64,000 bases of DNA from Arthrinium phaeospermum. Lineage: Eukaryota > Ascomycota > Sordariomycetes > Amphisphaeriales > Apiosporaceae. The translations under genes were made by a program, and so were the position numbers. The notes beneath the pieces are model-generated. The model was not told where the DNA came from and searched no databases. It saw only the letters and a list, made by a program, of their open reading frames with translations. Each line of letters starts with the position of its first letter. Within the stretch, counting starts at the first letter, position 1. Positions 24,467-35,074 of this stretch are shown here, one piece after another. The stretch is from assembly GCA_006503535.1 (NCBI GenBank), contig QYRS01000002.1, forward strand, positions 1,116,001 to 1,180,000. Direction: 5' to 3'.

Positions 24467-27400
24467 CCTGGCAGCGTGTCCGGTATGCCGGGCCCAGAGA
24501 GCTTGTAGATAATGATACTCGGCGATGCAGGTAGCAACCTAGCATCCCGGACTCTAAGACCGCAGTTCCTTCTATGCCCCGCTCACCTGGTAGCCGCGCA
24601 CCCAGCGTATTTTTGCCGTGAAATTTGAATGGTGAGGACCGGTCCTCTCTGAAGCGTGCGAGGTTTTGAGGTGTGGTTTGACTCGTAGAAATTTGGTTGC
24701 CGTCGCCGAGTGTTGTACGGCGTGACTGGTGGGAAGCCCTTGAGTGGCAGTGGTAGCAGTGGTGGTAAAAGAACGTTGCGAACCCAAGCAAGAGCTGGTC
24801 AAAATCATGCAACAGATGGAAGACCCAAGTCTTGACTTGGATGTAAAGACCAGGTGGGGGAGTAGTTGTCGCAAGTCGGCGAGCTTGGGTTTTTGATTTC
24901 AGAGGAAGGAGGGGGGGAAAAGTCGGATATGGGAAGCTATTCGAGGGTCAGCTGTGCGTTGAATACAATTGTTCATTTGAGCAGGGACAGGGACAGGGAC
25001 GGCAGTGAAGTCAGGTCAGTGAATACAGGATCAGCGAAGACCTACTTACAGTGCACAGTTTGCCAAAGACTTTATTCGGTCCGCGGTATTCCAAATGCCG
25101 GCCCAGATGCTTCTTTGCAACGTGAACAATACAAAAGAAGGCAACAAGAAGCAGCAGCCTTGGGCGAAGTGGCAGAGAAAGGAAGCTGGGTTGAATACGA
25201 CGTTGGGTTGCCCGGGGTACATAAGCAGCCTATTTTGATTGAAGGAGGGTTCTTGTTAGCAGCGACTTGTGATAACGTATGTAGATAGAGGCTGAGCAGC
25301 CGCGTTTCCTGGGGCGGGGCGGGGCAGCAGCACGCGCAGCGCAGGGCACAGGGCCTGTTCCCGTTTCCTTTAGTGGGATAGTGGAACAATCGCAGGCTAC
25401 TGCCCGTCACGAATCAGGCAGCTAACCTTATGTTTCTATTCTAGTGCAGGAGGGTCTTCTTCTAGATTGGGCTGTCAGTCGATCAATAAAAAGAAGTTAT
25501 TGTTGTTATGGAGGCAGTATTGATTGTTTATCTTCACACTATCTTTCGATGTCGCCTGGCTCTTTCCACAAGCTCTGGGCAACAAGGACAAGTGATGCAT
25601 GTCGCAATATCACACAGACTGACGGACAGATGTAAATGCAGCAAATCCCACCTAGACCGCCTCATAACAGAAGAGACATCATTCTCACCCCCCACCTCGC
25701 CTTGAGGCCAAAAAACAAAAGACATGCAGGCCAGGCCCCCTCTATACTGCAGTTGTTATTGCTGGAAATGACGCCACCTGATCCTGGTGAGCGACATTAT
25801 TCCGGCGTCCCGCTGTAGACAGGAACAGGTAATCAGGCTTGCTGATGACTGAACTTGGGGGCGAGCTTCACGTCATAACACAGCATGCTGTTAGTCTCAG
25901 CTCACGGCATATCATAGCATGACCTTTATTGGCTCGGTGATGTTGGTAACAACAGTATCGGTACAAACCTCTCACAGAAGCAACGTCCTGGTCTCCCCAA
26001 GATAGAATGCACACTACTATAGCACACACATGAATGCTTGGGAACTCAAGTTTCTTTGAATCACGTTGTCATTTCACCTCCTTAATGGCGAAAGCCGTCA
26101 GGTGATCTTTGGTATGAAAGTTACCCCGTTAGGCATGTTAATCATCCACGAGATGCATTTGCCCAAAGTAGCGCTTTCACCATCAAAGAGTCTGACATCT
26201 TTTATGAGATCATTTCTCGCGGCCTGCGAACAACTTTGAACAAACTTCATGCCGCACATACTACCTATGTAAGGTCAACGTCCAAGCTCCTCCTTTCGAC
26301 GTTCCCTCTTTCCTACAGCTGACATGCATCAGACTCCATTCGTTCCATCTATCAGACCATCCCTGGTCCACACTGACAACCAAACATTAAACGAACCGTG
26401 GGGCGTCGCTCAAGCTCAAGTCAGCCAGTCACTCACATTCAGCTCTGCCCCGAGACCCGAAACACGGCGACATTGTTTGTTGGCGCATGACGTCAACCCG
26501 GCCTCGCACTGCAAATAAGTATACCTTATGCAGCGTCAGCTAGCCTCCGAAGCAAGCATTGGCTGCAAAAGACCATGGGCTGTGAGATAATCGTCGTCAG
26601 CGTGCATGCCGGCAATCGCCAGAAAGCCAATACCTCCTTTTTTTTAAGGCGGCTGCAGGCAGAGGGCCCGACTATATGTACCGTCCCCTCTGCGAATAGC
26701 CTGCTAGTTCGTGGATCCATCTCGCTCGTATTTGACAGAAGTAGGTGGTGGAAAATAACCTTGTGTACGTCCTACATACAGCGCCGCCCTATAAAGGAGC
26801 ATTTCGGTTACGCAGCAGCAGCAGCAACGGCAAGTAAAAGTACATGCATATGCGCAGGTAGGACAGCATCACATGCAGAGTGCATTTTCATCGCAGATAC
26901 CCGCTGACACTACCCGTCGGAATGGGCCGCCCGTCTAAGTGATTCGCAAATTCTCGTAACGTTTGCTACACATCGGCTTACTAGCTGCCGTGTGTCATTT
27001 GTGATTGATTTGTTGTGTTTTGTAGCACCTAAATTCAAGAATTGAGACCTTTGATAGAACGCCTTTAAGCCTCTAGGACCCATTCCCTAAGCTCTGTGTG
27101 AAGTAACCTAAGCCCAAGGCAGTCTTCCGTGTAAAATGGTCACAAGGGAAGAATATCAACAGACTGGAGGAATGGAGATGCATCTTACTAAGCTGCAGCA
27201 ACAAATCGGAACAAAGCACAAACTGCAACTTTATGCTGTGTAGTGCTGCTGCTGGTGCATCACGGCGCATGTGTAGCAAACGAAAAGTACTGCCCCTAGA
27301 CCATGGCAATGCCGCCGCAAAGCTGTCATGACATTGGCGACGGAAGCCAACAACGAAGAAGGAAAAATATGAAAGTAAAAAAAAGAGAGAGAGAAAGAAA

Positions 27401-27935
27401 AAATAATTAAAAAAAAATATGAAAGCAGCCTCTCGATTGCCAAGTGTTTTACCACTCGACCATCTAGCGGCATGACATCCAATCTGGGTGACTCCGGTTA
27501 CTAGACCTCTCAGTTAACAAGGTATATATTAGAACCAGAGATCAAAAGAATGTATTCGTGGTTGGGGCAGTCTTTCATGGCGCTCGACCCAGAAACGTTG
27601 TTGCGAACCAAGGGGACAGAGAAGTTAGATAGGGGGCTTAATTGGGCAATGCCAGTGTAAGTCATCATGCCCAGCGGGCCTACATTCAGATGAACGAAAA
27701 GTAAACCAGTGCATCAAGTTATCCAATTAAAGGATGTGAACATTGCTCTGCTTGCCTGCTCTATGAGGATGCATCGCCTTCGTACGTGTATATACGCATT
27801 GACTGATCGTAATAATCCAACAAACGCCTACCATGACACTCCCATATGAACATGAATGAGGTCAACTCCAGCCTATAATGATGCCTCCATCGGCACCGTC
27901 CCAGTCATTACGAACAGAAAATCCAACTACTAATT
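24467..27935. other. 3.5-kb intergenic region
   Basis: The region lies between the start of the J-domain gene and the stop of the INCENP-like gene, both on the minus strand. It contains a triple GGGACA run near 24983, a triple GGGGC run near 25311, a purine-rich tract at 27370-27420 and a tRNA-like fragment at 27423-27471. All open frames are short and lack motifs. I see no protein gene. A non-coding transcript cannot be excluded. Confidence 0.45.
27423..27471 (-). pseudogene. possible 5' half of a serine-type tRNA
   Basis: Read on the minus strand, the sequence starts GCCGCTAGATGGTCGAGTGG. This resembles the acceptor strand and D arm of a class II (Ser-like) tRNA. An anticodon-arm-like stretch follows, and then, instead of a variable arm and T arm, a T-rich run that could stop RNA polymerase III. 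No matching T loop or 3' acceptor strand is visible. It is either a tRNA-derived fragment or chance. Confidence 0.25.
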
Positions 27936-30900
27936 CTACACAAGCTCTTTCCCCATGTCGTACGACCAGGCGCCGTCCCGCCTCAGCTTCTCCCGAGCCG
28001 CCAAATCTTTCCGAATTTCCTCCTCGGTGAGCCCATCAGGGCCACTCCAATTGGCACTGGATGTTCTAGCCCGGAACTTGTGGAAACGGTCCTTGCTCTT
28101 GCTGAACACAGCCTCCATGTTAAGCGGCGCGGGAGCCCCAAAGATGGTCATCGGGTCAACCTTCTCCTGACCTGCCAGTGCCTCACGAAGGGCGGGAGAA
28201 TCCGTCCAAGAAGCAAACATCTCCTTTTGATCATCATTGTCTGAGTCGTCATCGTCCGTGTCGATCTCCTGCAGCTCGATCTCGTCACCGTTCTGGAAGC
28301 GAGGCGACGATCGGGTTGCCGACTTGGCGACCGACTTGACGGTCTTCACTCCCATGGGCCGAGCAGGTGTCTTGTGCGAAGAAGGCCCGGCTGGGTTAGG
28401 GTTCGATGCGAACGGAATAGGTCCCTTGGAAACCTGGGCCATATCCAGTGGGTGTGCTGTCTTGCCTTGCACTTGCTGCCCGTTGACACTGGTCTTATAC
28501 AAGTCCCTGTTGGCACCACCCTGCGGCACGGTGGCATAGCCTGCAGGGAACATGGACTTGGCTGGCAGGATTTTGGAGGGCTTTTGGCTCTGCGGAAGCA
28601 TCGTCGAAGCAGTCACCTTCTTAAGGCCATTGGATGGGCGAACCGGAGGTCCTTGCAGGCTGGGCTGGTGCTCCATCTCAAGGTCGTCGAAGTCGCTAGT
28701 CATGCGCATTCGCTTGGTCTCCTTGCTGTCTTGTTGCAAGGGGCGCTTGGTGGGCGGCTTAGCCGGGTTTTGCATCACCGAACGGCCAAGCTCCTCTTGC
28801 GATCGATGCGTATTCATCCGCGAAGGAGGCCGATTGGGTTCATTCTGGTTGATGCTCTTGAACTCGGGCTGACCATTGACTGAGCGAGCTGCGGGAGGGG
28901 GCGCTCTCGTCTGCTTCGCTTTCTCCAGCATAGCCTGTCTCTGCGCGTTCTTCTTCGCTTCGGCCTGGGCAGCTGCTTGTTTGCGTTCTTCATCCTTTTG
29001 CCTCTCGGCCTCAAGTCGTTTGTGTTGCTCTTGTCGCTTCTTTTCTTCCTGGGTAGCCGCCTTTTTGCGCTCCATCTCAGCCTTGGCCTCCTGTTTGCGC
29101 TGGGCTTCCCGCTCATCCCGCTCTTTCTTACGCTCCGCCATCTCGAGCGCCTTGGGTCGGCCGGACGAGGACATGGAGCTGTTAAGGTTTTGAGTGGAAG
29201 ACTTGGATTGCAAACTCGATTGGCTTTGCTTGAGCTTCAGCTGTGACTGGGACCCAGACAAGCTGGAGGGCTCGTTAGCACTGGGCGTTGCAGTGCTGCT
29301 AGATGGGTGGAATTGGGGATGTTGAGAGCCCAGGTTGACGCGGATCATGGTCCGTGGTACCGTAGTCTTTCCTGCAGGCTCTCGGGTCGGTCTGATGGGT
29401 CTCTTGATTTCGCGGCCCTTGGTAGCTGAGGGCGGCGGTGCCATAGGCCGTGAAACTGACGGAGGAGGCATAGTTGTGGTTGTCGGCGCATCCAACATGT
29501 CAACATCATCTTCGTCGTCCTCTTTGTCCTCATCAGCTTGGTCATTTATTCTGCGAGGGCTTCTTCGCGTTGGCTGGATCGGGGTGGGCGGGGGAGCCGG
29601 TGCCTTCTTCTCCTTCTCCTTTTGTGCTGCGACTTGCTTCTCCATAGCGGCAATCCTCTCTTGCTCCTTGCTGAAAACCCGTGCCTTTTCTGCCTCCTTG
29701 GCCCTCTCCTTTTCGAGTTTATCCATTTGGTCAGCCAATCGTTTCGACTCCTTGGCTTCCTTCTGCTTGCGCTTTTCTTCTGCCTTGTCTCGCTCAATCG
29801 ATGCTCTTGTCTTACGGCCCTCGGGACGAGTTGGGCTGGCAGGAGGAACCCCACTCGCAGCAGAAGCATGCTTGCTCAGATCCGGATACAATGGCTGGGA
29901 ATCTTGGCTAATTCGTTCATCAATGGACATAGTAGATGGCCCAGCATGTAATCCCAGTCGTGGTGTTGAAGGAGAAAGCATTGATGCTTTTCCCTCGGCG
30001 CTGGACGCGGCACTGCTAGCCAGCAAACCCTTCGATCTTCCCAAGATGGAAGAAAGTTTGTTCTTGACCTGCTTCAAAGGACTATTATGGAATGTGCGAG
30101 ACGGGGATTTCGGACTATCAGCAAAGTCTGCCTCTGTCTCAGAGACAGTTGCAAGTGGCGGGTTGGAGACCGAGTTGGTTTTCTGGAGTTCACCTCCATC
30201 TTCTGCCTGGTCGACTTTTGGCAATACAGGCACAGAAGCTGACTTTTGGTGGCTGTACGTGGTTGCTGCTCTCTGTAGACTAGCAGGCTTAAGAGGAGAT
30301 GGCTGTCGGGTCTTGGGGAACACGAAATCCTCAGCGCCAATCGTTTCCTTGCCAGAGACTCGTTCCATCACATCCGCTGTATAGCTTTTAGGCATTCCAG
30401 GGCGAGGACTGAACATGTTCGACGCGTTGTCGGGAGTGCCCAAAGGTTTGATCCACTCGTCCTCGTCATCTTCTTCCGCTTCCGCTTCCTCTTCCTCTTC
30501 GGCCTCGGCCTCATCCTCGGGGAATGCACCAGGTGTTGTGTGGGTTTTGGGAGACAGGATGGACTTCTGTTTTGGCGTCGGCTGCGGAGCAGGTGTCATC
30601 GCGGCTGGCAGGCTGGGTTGTATAGCTGGTACAGCATTGACCAACGATTTCGATGACCGGGACACTTGAGGCTGCGATTGACCAAGCTTGCTGATCTGAT
30701 CCTGCAGCCGCTGTGTGTAAGTTTTGTTGTGGGCAACAGCATCGCCAGTGTCAAGAGCTTTTGTGACAGTGGCATCCTCGACCTCTTCGTCGTCGAGGTC
30801 TGTATCGTTCTCGTCGTCCGTCGCCTCATGCCTGACGTTACCAAGAGATTTGCCTCCAGTTTGTCGGTTGTAGTAGCTTGTCCGTGTTTGATCAAGATGG

Positions 30901-32083
30901 CTGGTTCTTGATATCCGGTTTCCAGTGCTCTTATGTGTTATGGGCTCCCGGGCCGGCAGAGATGCAAAGTTCAAACTGCTCTTGCGAACAATCGGCCTGA
31001 TAGGACTTGATCCATCTGACGGAGGTGCGTCGTCCATATCTTCGTCCACAGCATCAGTTTCGGGCTCATCGGCAGGAACTGGTTGTTCTGAAGAGGGTAC
31101 AATGGCCTTCTCCGGTGACAGTTCCATGGGCGATGCTTCGTGTTGGTTTTCTGGTTCCTCTTGAGCCTGGACAGGCGATCCGGCCGGTGTGGTACTTTCA
31201 TGGTGATGTGCTGTTGTAGCGGATGGCGAATTGGCCTTCGCGGCCTCGCCAGTGGAGTAGTCGGTTTCCATCTCATCGCCTGCGGGCTCGGATACGGGCT
31301 CGGAGACAGGTTCGGATGGGTGGTGAACAGGGCTTTGCTGCTGCTCCTTCGCAGGCGATGAAGGGTCGAAGTCCTCCTGGTCAGCCTGCGTGTCTACTGC
31401 AATGCTGAACGGCTGTGTTTCTTCCTCCTCAAAAGCAGACTCCGCGTCGTTGTATTCCACGTCCATGACGTCTTGCGATTGACTCCCGTGGTAGCCCGAG
31501 TCTACGACAGATGAGACAACGTTGGCATTCTTGACAGGACTGGCGGGTTTTTGTGTCCGCGCAGGGCTCGGCTGAGGAGCAGGCTGTGGATCGGCGGCGA
31601 TTTTAACCTTGGGTGTGTGATTCCGTTCAACTTTGGAAAGGACGAATGGGTTAGGCGCTCCCTTGGGGGTAGCGGAGAAGATGTTGGACAGCGGCTGTAG
31701 ACAGGTCAGCCATGGCAATTTTATTATACTTTGGCACGCAGTGAAACATACCACTCGGGCCTCTCCTGGGTTCGCTTTGCGGGCAGTCCTGGGTGTTTTG
31801 CCCCGTAACTTGCCTGGTGTTTTGAAGATCTCGGCGACGTTGCTATGGCACGGTCAGCTGGAATGCGCAGGGGCGGGCTTCACGACGTGGCGGAAGACGG
31901 GACTCACATCTGGTTCTCGCTGAAGATGTCGGCCATGTGTTCGTTGAGCCAATCCATGTCGTTACGCGCCGAATAGGAAAACTCCTCGACCTCATCGTGG
32001 GCGATCTGGCGCGCCGAAGACCTCTCTTCGGCGACCCAGGGCGCAGAGCCGACCTGCAGACGCGTTGCTCGTGGGCCAGCCAT
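27936..32083 (-). CDS. inner centromere protein (INCENP/Sli15/Pic1) homologue
   Basis: Three exons (32083-31908, 31842-31752, 31694-27936) give 1341 residues. The diagnostic part is the C-terminal IN box of about 90 residues: after ELQEIDTDDDDSDNDD come SPALREALAGQE, a FGAPAPLNMEAVF block and FRARTSSANWSGPDGLTEEE, ending in EKLRRDGAWSY. INCENP uses this box to bind and activate Aurora kinase. The N-terminal exons carry a conserved MDWLNEHMADIFSENQ segment and a KTPGKLRGKTPRTARK motif, matching the Survivin/Borealin-binding and centromere-targeting end. The centre is a Glu/Lys/Arg/Ala-rich stretch (residues about 930-1010), the single alpha helix of the family. The protein is a scaffold of the chromosomal passenger complex in mitosis. 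The 57-nt second intron has no in-frame stop; see the findings. Confidence 0.92.
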
Positions 32084-33203
32084 GGCGACGTTTGGTGAAT
32101 TTGAACGCGGTGCGGGCAAAGGCTCGTGAACGTGTCAGCGAGGAGCTGAGCGCGTCTTATGGCCAGAAAAATGGCAAAGGCAACAATCGGGATCGATGGG
32201 GGGCGATGTGTAAAGGTCAAGTAAGCATGGTTCAGGTATAGAATAGGAGCAGTAAATCCAAAGGCGTGTGTTGTCGAAGTGGAATTTGATGATTGAGTGT
32301 GGGATTGGAGGTCGCTGGTGTTCGTCAGTGTGGGCAAGCCAGGTTTGGTCGGGATGCCCGCCCGCAATTCGCGTCTGATTGGTGGAGTAGCTCTGTGAGT
32401 AAACAAAGGCCGGAGCACCCTGGGCCTTTTATTCAACTGAACCAGAAAAAGCTCTACGCCCCACCTTTTCGGCAAGTAATCGACACAGACGGGCTTTCAA
32501 TTGATCAATTGATGGATTACTCACCATAGGATATGGCGCCTGCAAAAAGATGGGGGAACTTAGGAGGGGGGAAAGGCAAAACAGCCCTGTGTAGATGATA
32601 ATACCTTGACATGCAGGTGAAATGAGTGTATTACTATGGCAGTCAGTCAATGTACATCAGGCTCGTGCCCTCGAGGTTGAATGTTGTGCTACGTTTAAAT
32701 ATTTCGCACATTGATTAGGAATGTAGGTATTCAGTCACTAACCTTACGCCGCAAGAAATCAGCTCAGACTCGTGAGAATAAGGCTATGTTACCAACAAGA
32801 TCCGAGCATTAGTCAGTATAGATAGATCCATTTAGATGGGAAAATACTACTCCAGAGAACCACAAGTACCAAGCATGTATAATACCTAAAGTAGTTTGTG
32901 TGGGTGTTTAATTCAGAGCACGGATATTTCACTACATGTATGTTGTAGATTGCACAATTATCCAAACAGACCGAGCCAGACGAGACGCCAGGTCTTCATA
33001 GGATAATCTCATTCAGTCCCAGGTAGGATGCTGTGATATATCCTCATCTTTTTGAAAGGACAACTTGACCCCCCTATACAGCTGGGGCAATCAACATCTA
33101 CACATGTTTTGCATGCATGTTCATAATCAACCTATGTAGGTAGCGTTCGAAGCATGCTCTACCTGGCTATCAAACAGCCACTGAACCCCTAAGACCCCCT
33201 TCA
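32084..33203. other. INCENP promoter side and esterase 3' side
   Basis: 1.1 kb without a gene. Both neighbours are on the minus strand. The part near 32650-33150 is AT-richer than average, with several TATGTA/TACATG words, but shows no reading frame or RNA gene I can support. Confidence 0.45.
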
Positions 33204-35074
33204 CTAAGCACAAATGTCATCAATTCCATGCCCACCAAGCGTGACAACAACGCCGTCGGCGCTAGCGAACGAGGCGACGGTGTCAGCAGCCGGGTCGTAC
33301 TTGGGCCAGCTAAACGAATCAGCACTCGGCGCCGCCTCGGGGCTGGATGCAAAGGATAGCCACAGATCTGCAATGAGTGTTTAACCAGGTTAGCTGTTGG
33401 TGATCCTCCCGAATCATGGGGGATACCAGGGTCTACTTGCCTTGCATAGCGTGGCTGACATTCCACTCAAAGTCGGTCGAGTTATGGTTGTACTGGTGGT
33501 GAGTCCCGAAAATCAGGGGTAGCTCGCCTATTCACGTGGGAGTCGATGGATTAGTTCTCTATGCCAAACCACAGAATTCGAAACGATATGTCCTGTAACA
33601 CTTACTGCTATGGGTAGCTCCCAGCCAAGAAGCTGGCGTGATGTTCGAGAAGTTGCCACTGTAGAGGTAGCGGTAGGTGGTCAAGCCCGCTTCAAAACGG
33701 CCCCTGGATATTTATATCAGCCCCCCGAACTCGAATCTTCCGCAATTGTAAAAGCCTCGTGCGTGCGATGAGGACAGTACTTACCGAATCTCGTCGATGG
33801 TGGGGCACACAATGGCTTTGGAGCCCGCGATCATGTCTTCCTCCTTGACGCCTCCCGCAGCCGTCCAGGGCGCAAACGACGAGCCCTCCCGGCTGTTCAC
33901 TCCTAGGATCGCCGGGAGCTTTGCCACCAGGCCCTTTTGGGCCCGATCCTTGGGATCCGCGAAGACAGTAATGTTGTCGACGACCGGCCCAAACATGAAC
34001 CCGGTAGTGTTGGCAAAGACCTGTTGCAGCTTCTTTGCGTCGACCGACTGCATGCAGGCCATCTCGGCCGCCGCGTCCAGGTCACCGCACCCGGCGTTCT
34101 TCGCGACGGCGGAGAAGCCGCGGTGCTCGTCGTCGCCCGCCGCGAAGACGGTGGAGCCACCAGAGTCGGCGATGAGCCCCTTGATGATGGGATCCTCCGG
34201 GTACGCGTAGCCAAAGTAGTTCACCGACCAGGCACCCGCGGACTGGCCCCAGAGGACAATGCGGTCAGCATCGCCTCCGAATGCGGCAATGTTGTCGCGA
34301 ACCCATTCAACACTGATGCGGCCCAACATAATTCTGGTCAGCACTTCTCCTCATACCGCTCGCGAACACACAGGGGGAGGGCAAAAGACTCACGCTAATC
34401 TCTGGTCGAGCAAGCCCACGTTGGACGACTGCGCAGCTGCATTGGGATACCCAAATAGGTTCAACCGGTAACTATTGCACAAAACTTCGGTTAGACAATC
34501 GCAGATCCGTCAGGGGATACGGCGCCCATCCTTCCCAGCCAAACATTCGATGACGACTCGCTTACTTGATTGTCACGACCACGTGCCCCTGCGTACGCTC
34601 GACCCACGGATCCGGGTACTGATACGGCACATTGGCGCCATTGGAGGCGAACCCGCCGCCCGCGATCCAGACGAACACCGGCAGCTTGGGGGCCATGGGC
34701 TCGAGCGGCGCATACACGTTCAGGTAGAGGCAGTCCTCGCTCTGGGCCGGGCTGCCGGGCAGTAGCTGCGGCATATAGACGTGGAAGACGTCCTTGGCGT
34801 CCGACTCGGGTGTGGTGAGGGGCTGCATGCACGAAGGGGCAAAGGCCCTTGCGTCGATACCTCCCTCGTGCACCGAGGCGTACTTGACCGGCGGCTGGAA
34901 CCGTAGCTTGTCCACCGGAGGCTCGCCGAAGGGGATGCCTAAAAACTGCCGCACGTGCGGGGAGGTCGCGTTGATGGTTCCCCGGACCTCGCCATTAGCG
35001 GTCGGGACCGTGAGGTCCGCGCCGCGAGCAGCGGCGATCAGGAGACTACTGGCAAAAGCTGACAGGACGAACAT
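33204..35074 (-). CDS. secreted type-B carboxylesterase/lipase
   Basis: Six exons (35074-34566, 34471-34394, 34312-33785, 33703-33606, 33527-33441, 33367-33204) give 487 residues. The exon 3 border was chosen at 34312 because it restores the family block RLAVEWVRDNIAAFGGD. A signal peptide of about 19 residues (MFVLSAFASSLLIAAARGA) precedes the alpha/beta-hydrolase fold. The catalytic triad appears as Ser220 in GQSAG, Glu338 in NSREGSS and a histidine in FGTHHQ (414 or 415). The oxyanion-hole stretch is WIAGGGFASNG. SEDCLYLNVYAP is the second family signature. Secretion and ester hydrolysis are expected; the substrate is unknown. At 487 residues it is shorter than most members (about 540), mainly in the C-terminal half. 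The last intron uses a GC donor. Confidence 0.9.

Noticed and set aside
34313..34342. Earlier acceptor for esterase exon 3 that adds about seven to ten residues before VEWVRDN
   Set aside because: It breaks the conserved RLAVEWVRDN block. The acceptor just before 34312 restores it with the right phase.
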